From Purshia tridentata (lineage: Eukaryota > Streptophyta > Magnoliopsida > Rosales > Rosaceae), in contig QANT01002383.1 in assembly GCA_003254885.1 (NCBI GenBank), positions 1 through 64,000 of the forward strand: 64,000 nucleotides of DNA, read 5' to 3'. Position 1 is the first letter of the stretch. The number at the start of each line of letters is the position of its first letter. The notes beneath the pieces are model-generated. The model was not told the DNA's origin. It ran no database searches and saw only the letters and a list, made by a program, of their open reading frames with translations. The position numbers and the translations under genes were made by a program. Shown piece by piece: positions 11,797-23,788 of this stretch.

Positions 11797-13115
11797 AACT
11801 GCTTGCGTCACATTGAAAGGTTCGTACGTCTTACTCAGCCGCCAGCTAGGAAGCTGACCCACACTTTTGATTTTTTGATTTTTTTTTTTTGGGGGCTGGT
11901 TTTAAATTATATGGGTTTTGCTTAAAAGCCCATTCGGAAGGTGTGAATGCACACTAAAGAGGGTCTTGTACTCTTGTCCTAGCTTAGCCCATTAAATGTT
12001 GATCCATGTGTATAAACATATTTAGAAAACTTCATAAAATGAAATGGAGGCACTTACAAATTTTAATCTTTTGTAAAAACTTCATAAACAATTTTGAATC
12101 TTTCAATTGTACAAGATTGAATTAACAAAGAGTTGAAAAAGATCGAGATTAGAGTGGAATTGATTGATTGTATAATTTTTAATTTAGATTCGAGAGAAAG
12201 AATGTGCTGTTGTAATGAGGTATCAATTGACAAGATGTTGCAACTAATTTTGTTGTGAACCTTATTTACAAACTAGTGCTACAAAGCCTAGGAATAATTT
12301 GGTCTCTAGTAATCGCCTAACTATGTTGACTTTTGGTACCACAGAGAGAATATTCTAACTCGATAACCTGCCACAAGGCCTCCCATATTCTAGACAAAAA
12401 TATAAGAAGCAGTTGCAGATTAAGTTCTTGGAAACAATGCATAAACTCTCTCCATATATAATTGAAAATCTTTTGTTTTTGGTGGGACAGAATGGGCAAA
12501 CTTGCTGAGCAAGTATATATAAGTTCTTGTTTATTCAAGAAACTGCTCAAACCCAATCGTGCAAATAACCATAACTCATTGTATTAAAATAAAAAGTCAA
12601 GATTGTAAACTATGGTCTTTGTTTTTGTCTTGGGTAATTTAGACATGTGTTATATCTTGTCTCACATGTACCACTATAAAAATTATGTCAAACTATAAAT
12701 TTAATATCTAAAATACTATTATTTATACCGTATTTACTGATTATATTGTTGATCACATCTCTAATAAAAATAAGACTCATGTCTGTAAATAGATTCTTTA
12801 TAAGATATGTCAACGGTAGATGTACTGAATATATTTGTGAATTCTTCCTTAGGATAGTTTATCTCCATTTTAGTTTATATTTTTTTTATAACCATAAGAA
12901 ATGTGCAGCAAGATTTATAAACCAAACCTTCTGCCAATACAGAATCTGGAAATGGAAATGTTTGTTGAATGAGTCAAGTCAATGGAGTTCTCACACGGAT
13001 TGGATTACCACGTTACTTGCCTTGATACAATTCTCTAACCATATAAATTAGCAACTGTTGCACCATTTGCTCAACAACACATTTCGCAGCCAACAAACCC
13101 CAGATTCCAGAAGCC
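11797..13115. other. Spacer between the Rab gene and the small-protein gene
   Basis: AT-rich. No ORF here resembles a known family. The last 90 bases probably hold the promoter of the next gene, with a TATA-like CATATAAATT at about 13040. Confidence 0.4.
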
Positions 13116-13358
13116 ATGTCTGTCAAGAAGAGTCTTTCTCTAAACGGCGGCAACGCTGGGAAAGGTGGTGATGTAGTAACAGCAAAGCGTACACGCTTTG
13201 ATCGGTGTTTTTCTTTCATGGAGGTCTCAACAGAACCAGGAAAATCACTGAAAGACATGGATTCAGAGAAGTTGAAGGCTGGGATCAAGAGGTGGGCTAA
13301 GGCTGTTGTTGCATATGCTAGACAAGTCAGTGGTCGCTTTGGAAGCTCTAGTGGCTAA
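13116..13358 (+). CDS. Small uncharacterised basic plant protein, 80 aa
   Basis: A single uninterrupted exon. A TATA-like CATATAAATT lies about 75 bp upstream. The protein starts MSVKKSLSLNGG, has a glycine/serine-rich first third, then a conserved-looking central segment (KRTRFDRCFSFMEVS). It ends with an amphipathic basic helix (LKAGIKRWAKAVVAYARQVS) and a GRFGSSSG tail. There is no signal peptide or membrane segment. I do not recognise a named family. Coding status rests on composition, the clean start context and the helix. It is convergent with the anoctamin gene. Confidence 0.6.
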   Translation: MSVKKSLSLNGGNAGKGGDVVTAKRTRFDRCFSFMEVSTEPGKSLKDMDSEKLKAGIKRWAKAVVAYARQVSGRFGSSSG

Positions 13359-13908
13359 TTCAAAAAACTAATTGTAAGTGTGTAATGAACATTGTTGTGA
13401 TCTGAACATGGTGAAGATCAAGATCTTGATGAGTTGGTGTGTGACGAGCTTGTCTACAAATATTGAAGTTGAAGAGAGAAGGCTCCAACAACCCATTGAT
13501 GTAAATAGTTGATTTTTTCATCCAAATAAGGCCTGCGCCAAGTATACTGTATATGAATTACATGAACTTTTCTTAGTGCTCCCAACACTCTAGAAAATTT
13601 GCCAAACATTTTGATATGTTATGTACCACAAAAATTGAAACGAAATGTTGCACATTGCTGTTGTTTAGCATAAAAGAAACTATCGCTGATATATATTTCA
13701 TTTTCGATGTGAATTTAAACAATCTTAGAAAAAGTAGCATTAGCCAATACTATACATCTACTTACAAAACCATTACAATCCACCAAAAGAAAAAACAAAT
13801 ACGAAGACAAAATTTTTTGTACCACTTGCAGGCATCAACTCCAGAACAAATGCGTCTTACTTTCTACTTATGAAGAGATGGCAACTACAAAACCTCACGT
13901 CTCTAGAC
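13359..13908. other. Convergent 3' spacer
   Basis: Contains the 3' ends of the small-protein gene and the anoctamin gene. AT-rich; no further gene supported. Confidence 0.4.
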
Positions 13909-16900
13909 TCATAGTGACTTCTTAGCCAGACAGCCTGCACCGCATGCCTTTCCTGAAATGTTCCTCAAGAGCTGTTTAGAACACATGTTCTCAGCCTTTT
14001 TTGCACTTTTCACACGGTTGGCCTTTACCCAAGCAGGTTCCTGCAACAAAAGAGCGTTAACATCTTCTTTTAACCATTAAATACTCTTGTTTTTCACAAG
14101 GGGGAGATTGAAATCACCTCAGGAACAAAGCGGGAGAATCCAAACTTAATCAATAAGAGGACATGTTCCATAACCAAAATTGCAGCCAGTCCAGGCTCTA
14201 TCTTCCACTTGCCCTCCTCATCATATAGCCATACCAGAAGTGCACAGTTGGTGCATATAGACATAACTATGAGAAACTGCAAATTGGAAGGTTAAGCAAT
14301 ATGAGTAGATTTTCTTCACCAAAATGTATACATAACCTGAAACCATATGTACCTGAAATATGTTCAGCCAAGCTCCAATTGTGGTGGAAACACGAGGAAT
14401 CGGTCTTTTCAACATGGCAAGCAGCTTCAATGCATCTGCCCTAATTTCAGTGATGTTGTTCTGTGCAAAATGCAACTTTAACATTAATTCTCATACTACA
14501 AGTACAAACCATAAAGACTTAAAAAGAATTAACAATGGTGAAAGCATGACTAAAAGCATAATATACCAAAATCGCAAAGGGAAAAGCAAGGGGGAATGCG
14601 CAAGCAAACATCATGATCATTCCAAACTGCAATGCCAACTCCAGAAAGTCTGCAGGTCCAATCACAGTTCTAGTCAGCCAAATATATAAATATACTGGGA
14701 TTCTCATGATTGCTTCAAAATTATAAGGAAAAATCAAATTTAATGACACAAGACAAAGACATGAAGTTGGATATATTTGGCATATTACCATCAAACAGTC
14801 CATCTTCAAGCTCCACGCCAATGCTTGCAGAATAAGCAGGCTTCAGGTACTCTTTTTCTACCCTAGAAGCAAACTGGATCTTCCCTGTTGATGATCCTTT
14901 TTCACGTTTTTTCTTGCTTCTTGATACCAGAATGGCAGATAAGGTCATGTTCAGGTAACATGTAAGGTAAACTTAAAAATACCCCAAAACATGAGGGATC
15001 AGAAGATGATAATAAATAGTGTATGCTTACCGAACTCTATACTTCTTATAACTGTACTTGAAATATGGTAAAGTATTTTCCCACAAATTTTCCAACACCT
15101 GGAAAACATTGTCCAATTCAAAGAGCATGCAAACACAGTAGAGGAAAGCAAAACATTGAATAAAATACAACTCATTTCACCTCCGACACAAGTAGGCGTT
15201 GAATCAAGACTTTTCGAAGAGTTGAAAAGTTGCGGTGCAAAAGGGCATGGTAGAAAACTCCTATATATGACTGCATGAAATAAAGACCAAACACCTGAAA
15301 GGGAATTTAAGTCCTTCAAGTTTAGAAAAATTATCCACAAGAGAGCAAAAAACCACAATGGATGGATCAATCTCCACTTAATACCTTGTAGACCAAGCTG
15401 TCAGCTCTTTTCTCTGGGTTATCATTATTTTCGTACTTAATGAGCTTGACAGACACCTTGGCCCCGAATTGTGTAAAGAACTGAATGGCACAAAGATATA
15501 TGGTTGTCAGCCCAAACCTGAAAACAAAATTTCAGGATAAGTGTCACCTTCATGCTATAATTCAATCAAGAATTAATACCACAGAAAAATAAAAGAGTGA
15601 ATGTTTTGTATATCTAATTGGGAGATGACAGTTTTTGCGCTTAACTTGGGCACAAATGCTACTGTCCATGAGATGAAAGCTGCAGATCAGATTAATTGTT
15701 CCCCTAAATTTGGTTTCCCTTTGACCAAACATGCCTAATCCTACTTGTGAAAGATTCGGCTCTCACTCTCTCAAAGCTATAATGTTTTCCAAGGAGTTCA
15801 TGAGTCAAAACAGAATTCAAAACCTCAATCCCTCTACTTGACCTAAATTTCTAAGCAACCAAACAGAGGTCAAGTGCAACAGCGGATACAAATTCTAAAG
15901 ACTCATTATGTCAAGACCCAATAAAGCCCAAATTTTTCCTCCAATAAAACTATATGAATATGTAAGTGTAGGCATTTATATGAATGCAAGAGAAGTCAGT
16001 GTCTTACTTCATAAAATCGGAGTCAATAACCTCGTAAATATGAGCATATGCCAGTTCAAATGGTAACTGGAGGCATATAATACTGAAGATAATGATAGCA
16101 TCATTTCGGAATCTCATGAATCGTCCAAACCACTCAATTCTTTGAAACATTTCTTTCTCTTTTGTTTTGTCAGTACCCCATTTCTTTACAAATTCAACAG
16201 AGGACTGTGAGGAACTCCACTCCATGGTCTGTCTATATCCGAGGTCAACTCTAAATGGATAACTAATCTGCCATCTAAAATATGCAACCCAGTGAGAGAA
16301 AGAGGTAAAGGAAAAAAAGAAAAGAAAAGAAAAGTACCAAGTCAAATTTATGGTAAGCCAAGTTACCTGGCTAAAAGGGCAACATTTTTGCGTTTCCAAA
16401 ACTGGGAAAAGATTATAGCCCACAATATTATGCTTATGACGAAAATGGGGAGTACCAGTAACCGCAACGACCTAAGGAAAACATTCAGCAAGCGCACAAT
16501 AATTTCACTAAGCAATGTTGCACTAGGTGCACAAACCAAATAACATCGACAGTGAACAGGGATATTAAAGATGAGTGTAGCAGACCCACCCAAAATCAAA
16601 TATCTGCAAAATAAGCCCAAATGCAGCTGGAAAGAGCAACCACCGTGTATACATTCCAAGGAAAGCAAAATAGATGGCAATCTACAAGATGTTAAATTCT
16701 TAATTAATAAAAGGCAGGATATTGACAAAATAACTTGTTAATGCAACTAAATTACCTTTGTACCAAAATATGAATAAATCTCATCCACTGGCTGGTTTGT
16801 AAAGTCCCACCACTGAAGTGCCCAAGTGTGAAGGAGCTTCTTCCTTTTTGTTTCATCTATCAGTGAAAAGTCATCTTACCTTAGGGTTAACAGAGATGCA

Positions 16901-18180
16901 CATAGTTTGTAAATTTGTAAACATACCATGCAAAGGAAAGACTTCTTTGACAATCCTCTCTGACTCCAATTTCTGAAGTAGATATTCCCCAACTTCCCAA
17001 TGAAACTCTTTGCTGTCAAATCTTAAAGTTACTGCTGACTGGCTCTTGTTCATCTGTAAATTTCAGTTCGTTATGTTGCAATAGAAAAAATTTATGAACA
17101 CATTTGACACAGAAATACAATTATATTAGACAGTATTCCAAGGGTTTTAGTTGTTTTTGCATCAAATCACAGGGGCAAACGATTAGGATTATGCAGATTA
17201 CCATAACCGAGTAATAAAATCAAAGTTTTGAGCAATGAACTATCAGAGGTCAACCGGTGGGATGTATTCATTCAAAGAGTAACAATAAAAGCATGGAGAC
17301 AAACACGAAATTGTAATGTAAAATCATGTTGGACATCTGATTCAAAATGACAACCTTATATGGTATATAGCTTTATAGGCTTTATAAGTTGAATGACTCA
17401 CAATCCCAAATATTATGTGCCTATAGCAAGAAAAACGCTCACACCAACTGAACAAAGAACCATCAGGCTGTCTTACAAAAGCATCAGCCTCCTCCCACTC
17501 AAATTGTAAATCCATCCCTGAAATCCAGTGCAGCAATTTAATTTTAAGTAAAATAAATTGTATTCTCGATGTGGAAATTAATAGATACTAGCATGGAACT
17601 GCAATATATTATTATTACCAATATGAGTTCGCTTTTGAATTTGCAACTCGGCTGCAGCCCTCCCCAAAGTCTCCAAAGGTGCTGCCAGCTGAAATAAAGA
17701 AAACTAAGGCTCAGCAACTAAACTCAAGAGTCATAGTGTAATGATTCATTCAGTAATGGTAATACCGTATTACATAAAAAAAACAAGAATAGAAGTCAGG
17801 AGTCTGAGGACAAAAGCATAGATGTATACATACATCAATACATAATACATTAATTAAATAAAATTTCCTAGTAAGCAATAGTTATAGATACAGAAATCAG
17901 AAATATTTATGAAATCTATTGTCATAAGCAAATTGCATAAAACAATGTATGGTATTATAAATCGAATAGTGAAGTATAATAGCAAAAGTAAAAAACAAAC
18001 ACAAACCTTGATGAATTCATCAACAACGCCCTGGACTCTCTCAACTATCAGACCCACATTCCTGAACTCCTCTACCAAAAACTCCACACAGTCAGAAGCT
18101 TTATCTTCTTCCTTCACATTTCTCTTTGGAACCACCAGCCCAATCTCGAAAGCAGTATGTTCCTCCTCAACTACATTCAT
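13909..18180 (-). CDS. Anoctamin-like (TMEM16) membrane protein, At1g73020 type
   Basis: Sixteen exons, high to low: 18007-18180, 17619-17688, 17402-17517, 16927-17053, 16756-16856, 16590-16681, 16367-16471, 16008-16274, 15385-15517, 15181-15294, 15031-15098, 14789-14919, 14567-14649, 14353-14460, 14118-14276, 13909-14040. All phases fit; 659 aa, like the Arabidopsis protein (about 665). The N-terminal half is cytosolic; multiple hydrophobic segments follow from about residue 197. The calcium-site region is clear: DFLE (500-503) and NNITEIRAD (528-536) align with mouse TMEM16A E702/E705 and E734/D738, with Asp replacing the first Glu. Family members are calcium-activated channels or lipid scramblases; which applies here is unknown. 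An in-frame ATG at 18207 would add nine residues; I prefer 18180 by similarity. Confidence 0.93.
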
Positions 18181-18248
18181 TTCCAGCCCACAAAACAAAT
18201 CTAACACCTGAGATAGTCAAAGGGCTCTCTGAAAGATGCCCAGATCAA

Positions 18249-18969
18249 AACAAGATGTGTACTTTTTTTAAAAACTGGCTCAATTAGTGAAGTGGGTCAT
18301 TGTATTTGAGAACAAAGGAGGGTTGCAGAGACCGAAGGTAAGGTTTTTCTTGGAACAAATGGTGGTCTCTGCCCTTTGGATCAAACGAAACGTTGTGACA
18401 TTAAGACGAAGATAGAGATAAATGTGGGTTCTTGGAAAGATAGGAACAACAAAGAGAGAGAGATGTGGGTTCTTGGAAGATAGGAACAACAAAGTGAGAG
18501 AGAGAGAGAGAGTGAGAGTGAGAGAGAGAGAAAGAGAGAGAGAGAGTGAGAGTGAGAGATGAGAACAGGTGGCTGAGCAGTCGGGTATAAACAAGATGTG
18601 TACTTTTTTTAAAAACTGGCTCAAATAGTGAAGTGGGTCATTGTATTTGAGAACAAAGGAGGGTTGCAGAGACCGAAGGTAAGGTTTTTCTGTTGAAATG
18701 GGTGAAATTGGCACTATAAGTTTGGAACAAATGGTGGTCTCTGCCCTTTGGATCAAACGAAACGTTGTGATATTAAGACGAAGATAGAGATAAATGTGGG
18801 TTCTTGGAAAGATAGGAACAACAAAGTGAGAGAGATGTGGGTTCTTGGAAGATAGGAACAACAAAGTGAGAGAGAGAGAGAGAGAGAGAGAGTGAGAGTG
18901 AGAGAGAGAGAAAGAGAGAGAGAGTGAGAGAGAGAGAGAGATGAGAACAGGTGGCTGAGCAGTCGGGTA
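18249..18969. repeat. Tandem duplication (341 and about 380 bp) upstream of the anoctamin gene
   Basis: Unit 1 (18249-18589) and unit 2 (18590-18969) share order and sequence from AACAAGATGTGTACTTTTTT to CTGAGCAGTCGGGTA. Unit 2 has an extra segment of about 32 bp at about 18690-18721. Each unit holds a nested about 31-bp duplication (GTGGGTTCTTGG..AACAACAAAG) and a GA-rich microsatellite (18493-18558 and 18857-18941). Long serine/leucine ORFs in this stretch are translations of the microsatellite. Because it begins 69 bp upstream of the start codon, the duplication probably covers the leader and core promoter. Confidence 0.85.
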
Positions 18970-20187
18970 TTTGGGAGAACAGTTGCGAGGGACAGACACA
19001 TAGGATAATGGTGTGGAAGAAGATGTACACGTGGTTCGGGGCTTGGCGGTTTCTTTTGTTTGCAGATTGGAAAGGGGAAAGGGGAAAGGGTACGACTCTC
19101 CATGTTACGTTGGTCTGTGTATTTGACTATGCATTTTATTGGGTAAACTTTATTTTCACTAAATTCAAACATGTACCCTCTAAACGAAGGAAATGCTACA
19201 GTCCTCATCTTCATTCATTGGGAACCAACTGTCTGTTAGACTGTTACCCACCATTTAATAATAAAAGTTGTTACATGGGGAACTTTAAAAAATAGTTTCT
19301 CTTTTGGCCGGGAACTTTAAAAAATGGTTAGAACTTGAATCCTTTTAAGGTTTTTCACTTTCCAGCTTTTTTGTTTTCTTTCTATTAATAATCTTTAAAA
19401 TAATAACCGTTGTTTTGTACTGAAAACATGTTCGTGTAATGTTTAAATCTATTTTTATACCAATTAATTTATGGTATGATGTTTTCTCTAGATTTTAAAT
19501 TCGAATTCTCCCTTCTAAATTTTAAAAAACCGTTTTGTATCATACTTGAACCCTTAAGTTTGGTTATATTAATGGTTAAAAATCGTTAATAGGTGGTTGG
19601 TTTCAAATATTTTCCTTAACTATTTTGGTAAACTAAATTTATAAACCTCAATTGTCGCTTTTCTTAAATTATAACTAGCTGCATTAAACACAGCCAGGTG
19701 ATGTGTATATAATAAAATGGATGTAACAGAGGTTAGTAGGTTACAGTAGACATAAAAATATGAGGTATGCATAAAAAAAAGTGGATAAGTTGAAAGTGGT
19801 GTGATGCAGTTATCAAACTGTCATCAGTTTTACACTATTATTAAGATTGTGTAACATAATAAGAAGAAAAAAAGTTTTTTTTATATTAAATTGTGCTATT
19901 ATGATTTTTATTCATAGTCTCTCTCTCTCTATCTGGGTTATTTATTTAATTTAGTTTCAGATTATCAAAATTATATGTAATTTGTGTTGTTGCAATCTGC
20001 ACTTTTGCAGTGATTATTCTGTAGCAGACTTGGTGGGCACACAGTAGAAGAAGATTGCAGCTGCCAGGACTAAGGAGTGTGTATATGTATGAGTAGGATT
20101 TGCTGGATGTCCCTTCGTTCCTTGCTGTCTTTCTGGGTCCACTCATTCAATGCATGTATTCATGACATTTAAATAGCATAATAGTGA
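18970..20187. other. Spacer upstream of the anoctamin gene
   Basis: AT-rich, with short poly-pyrimidine runs (e.g. 19917-19931). No gene supported. Confidence 0.4.
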
Positions 20188-20976
20188 GGGCATGTTTACT
20201 ACAGTCTACACATCAATGGAAATGGCAACAATGAGAATCATTCTCATTAATGTGTTTCCTTGCATTTGGGAATGATTCCCATTACTATTCCCATGTTTAC
20301 TAAACTTGGAAAAGAGAAAAAAAAATGGTGGGGCCCACCAAAATCAGGAGTGGCATTCCTAATTTTGGGTGATTGCCACTCGTTGGAGGGGTTCGGATTG
20401 GGGAGGGGGAAAGGGAAAGAAATTTTTTTTGTCGAAAATACCCCACATTTTTAATGAAAATCCAAAACTACCCTTATATATAAATATAATTAAAGTGAAA
20501 TTTTAAATTTGCAACTTAATTATACATATTAAGTTTACTCCGATTTCTGCTCACTCTCATTCATATTCACTCTCATTCATGTTCACTCCTATTCCTGCTC
20601 ACTCTCATTCATATTCACTCTCATTTCTTGCTCACTCCCATTCATGTTCACTCCCATTCATGTTCACTCCCATTCATGTTCACTCTCATTCATATTCACT
20701 TCCATTTATGCTCACTCCCATTTACGTTTAGTAAACATGCCCTGAGAGTAATGACACTATTGCAACTTAATTATACATATTAAGTTCACTCCGATGCTTG
20801 CTCGCTCTCATTCATATTCACTCTCATTCATGTTCACTTCTATTCCTGCTTACTCTCATTCATATTCACTCCCATTCTTGCTCACTCCCATTCATGTTCA
20901 CTCTCATTCCTGTTCACTCTTATTCATGTTCACTTTCATTTATGCTCACTCCCATTCACGTTTAGTAAACATGCCC
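20188..20976. mobile_element. MITE with a duplicated right end and internal 16-bp minisatellite
   Basis: The left end GGGCATGTTTACT (20188) is matched by the inverse AGTAAACATGCCC ending at 20742 and again at 20976. TGA flanks the left end (20185-20187) and both right ends (20743-20745, 20977-20979), compatible with a 3-bp target duplication. A tandem duplication of roughly 250 bp (starting with GCAACTTAATTATAC at about 20511 and 20761) explains the second right end. Each unit is largely a 16-bp minisatellite of the form ACTCTCATTCATGTTC. There is no transposase. The 3-bp duplication suggests a PIF/Harbinger relative, although TGA is not the usual TWA. Confidence 0.65.
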
Positions 20977-20979
20977 TGA

Positions 20980-21658
20980 GAGTAATGACACTTTCTGGTG
21001 GGATTCAAATTCAATGCATGTATTTCCTAAGCACAAGGAAATCACAGTTTTAGTGCAAATATGCCTAGGAAGTAGGAAATACATATTGGCTATTTGTTGT
21101 ACAAAAGATGCATATTCAATTATTCATACATCATTTGCTTATATGAATTAGGGATTTTTTTCTTCAGCGGAGAGAAACATACGGAACAAAAACGGGTCAC
21201 TCACATTAATCGGTGGGCCTCCTCTGACACAACCGTCCCTGCCTCTCTTTCTCCTCTTTTTTTCTGCTTTTCTTGTTCCGTACAAGAGAAGCTCTCTATG
21301 AATTAGTGTGTGAAATTTAAGTTAGAAGAGAAATTAGGCTAGAAGTTAAATGGGGTAAGTTGAGTAAGGGTATGGACAATGATACCTCAATTTTGTGAAA
21401 TATCTACTACTTTAAAAGCCCAATGCATGCAATTCCAAGTCCAAACAATCCAAATATTCTACACAGGCCCAGAAAAGAAAAGTGGAAGGAAACTTCGCCC
21501 TCTCTTGACTTTCTTACGACACAAACGCGAAACGCGTACGACCCTTTAAAATCACGTCACAGATACTCTATCTCTCTTTCTTCGTCGATTTGGTCCAAAA
21601 ACAGTCTTTCTTCGATCAAAAACCAAAACCCTAGAAAATCAAATCCCCAAAATCCACC
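20980..21658 (+). other. Spacer and leader of CHMP1
   Basis: Non-coding. The last 150 bases are the probable CHMP1 leader (CTCTCTTTCTTCG and AAACCCTAG, a telo-box-like motif at about 21627-21635). Nothing else supported. Confidence 0.4.
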
Positions 21659-22270
21659 ATGGGGAACACCGAGAAGCTGATGAACCAGATCATGGAGCTG
21701 AAATTCACGTCCAAGTCGCTCCAACGCCAAGCAAGAAAGTGCGAGAAGGAGGAGAAATCCGAGAAACTGAAGATCAAGAAGGCCATGGAGAAGGGCAATG
21801 TCGACGGCGCCCGGATCTACGCCGAGAACGCGATCCGGAAGCGCACCGAGCAGATGAACTATCTCCGGCTCTCGTCGCGGCTCGATGCCGTGGTGGCTCG
21901 GCTCGACACGCAGGCCAAGATGGCCACCATCAACAAGTCCATGGGCAATATCGTCAAATCGCTCGAGTCGTCTCTGGCCACCGGGAACCTCCAGAAGATG
22001 TCCGAGACCATGGACTCGTTCGAGAAGCAGTTCGTTAACATGGAGGTCCAGGCCGAGTTCATGGAGAGCGCCATGGCTGGCTCCACCTCGCTCTCGACGC
22101 CGGAAGGTGAGGTCAACAGTCTTATGCAGCAGGTGGCCGACGATTACGGGCTCGAGGTGTCGGTGGGCTTGCCACAGCCCGCGGCCCACGCTGTGCCCGC
22201 GAAGGAGACTGAGAAGGTTGATGAAGACGACCTCTCCAGGAGGCTTGCGGAGCTCAAGGCTAAGGGATAA
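21659..22270 (+). CDS. CHMP1: ESCRT-III component CHMP1 (VPS46/DID2)
   Basis: Intronless, 203 aa. It begins [20 protein letters not shown], the Snf7-family basic helix 1 that binds membrane, followed by the [18 protein letters not shown] region and an acidic C-terminal half. It ends in a MIM1 motif ([16 protein letters not shown]), which docks the MIT domain of the VPS4/SKD1 ATPase. Plant CHMP1 acts in multivesicular-body sorting, for example of auxin carriers. The ORF is distinctly GC-rich with C/G third positions, unlike every neighbour, which produces long spurious ORFs on the other strand and frames. The low-intron, GC-rich character could reflect an old retrocopy origin or biased composition; I cannot tell which. 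Confidence 0.96.
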   Translation: MGNTEKLMNQIMELKFTSKSLQRQARKCEKEEKSEKLKIKKAMEKGNVDGARIYAENAIRKRTEQMNYLRLSSRLDAVVARLDTQAKMATINKSMGNIVKSLESSLATGNLQKMSETMDSFEKQFVNMEVQAEFMESAMAGSTSLSTPEGEVNSLMQQVADDYGLEVSVGLPQPAAHAVPAKETEKVDEDDLSRRLAELKAKG

Positions 22271-23788
22271 ATGAGCAAAAGTGATCAGCTTGTGTGAGAG
22301 TTTGATATATATGATATTGCTTATATGTTTGTAGTGGTTTCTAATTATGAGTTGTGACTCAATTCGGAACAAATTGCAACATTATGATTGTGTATATTTG
22401 CCGAATTCGGATTCGGATTCGGCTCAACATGTTATGAATGACGGCTTTAACACGCTGTTTGCATCTGCTTGTTTTTCATTGATATGATGTTGGATATGGT
22501 ATTTGGTATGGTTATATATGATGGATGTGTGCATGTGTTTGTGTTTCACATTGGGAAAGTCATGTGATTTGTGTGGCTAATTGGGATATGGATACTACGT
22601 GATTGTATGGATGGCAAACTTTGGATATTTCTGCCTTTTGCTGCTTCGGTTGGTGTTGGACGAATGTATATTGTGAATGCTGCTGGAAACTTATCTATGC
22701 ATACGTTTGTTAATAGACATAAGGATACATGGGTGCACTGTTTTCAGTTCTTCTGGGGTAACTGTGATTTATTTTGATTGGAATTTGGATGATTTTTTCT
22801 GTGAAGTTTGTGCATGTTGATTGACTGAGTTGGTTTTCACCCATATACGTACACATTAGGTTTGATGCTTTTGTTGCTCTGTTTTATGTTTAGAGCTTTT
22901 GCTTATGATCATAAACTTCGAATTTATTAATTATGGCTTTCAAAAATCTTCTACGTAATTGTACACCATGGCTACAGATCGTTATACCAGTTTGGTATCA
23001 ATGTTGCAACTTTGTCTTTTTATAATCAACTTATGCTATCTTATAACATGTTAATAAAATGGTGTATCAAGTGTTGAGACCATGTCTGAGTTTTATGGTA
23101 GTTTTTAATGGCTTACAAAAATCTGTTATGTAATTGTAAAGAGTGGTCAGAAAACTTTGTGCCTGCTGTCTATGGATGTATCTGCCTTGGAATTTTTATT
23201 TTATTTTATTTTTTTCGTTAGTGCACCTTTGTTATTTTGTGTATGCATGAAAAACGGTTTATGGTGTACTTGTTAAGTGTTGAGACAATGCTTGCAGATC
23301 TTACCTAAATTGTGAGTTTTTCTGGGATTTCTCTTAATGATGCAAACATGTTGTTAGAACGAGTTGTTTCACATGGCTATATGCTTGTTTCAGTGATCAG
23401 CTCTAATAGCACGAAAGTAGTTAGTTTTGAGATCTGAATACCTCATCTAGTGTGCTTAACTGCAATTCAGTTTTATGGCTTTGCTGCAATTCAGTGAAGG
23501 AAAGCAATTTTGAGGAATCTGTGTTTGCTTTCTTAACAGTTTCATAAATTTTTAGTGAATGTTAATTCTTTTTGTAATACAAAGTTAATAAGCCATGTGA
23601 GTGAGACGCACTTGATGTTGAGATTTTTTAAACGTGTTAATATAAGTTTGAGCAAGGTATTTTTTATGTAGTAATGAACAATGCTTAAAGAGGGCTTTTA
23701 CATTCAGAACCTGTGAGCTTTGGTAATTATTAGAGAACTCAAATAGCAAGCATGGGCAGCTTTGTTCACATGTTTTAAAGCAGTATTA
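22271..23788. other. CHMP1 3' UTR and spacer to the lectin pair
   Basis: T-rich non-coding sequence. No ORF here has family resemblance or supporting splice structure. Confidence 0.45.

Noticed and set aside
18280-19214. Long Ser/Leu-rich ORFs on the minus strand
   Set aside because: They translate the GA microsatellites and tandem duplication; no family resemblance or splice structure.
20794-20979. Small repetitive ORF (SHSYSLSFMF type)
   Set aside because: Direct translation of the 16-bp minisatellite.
21557-22372. A 271-aa ORF antisense to CHMP1 and two other long GC-rich frames
   Set aside because: Explained by the GC-rich codon use of CHMP1, which removes stops from other frames.
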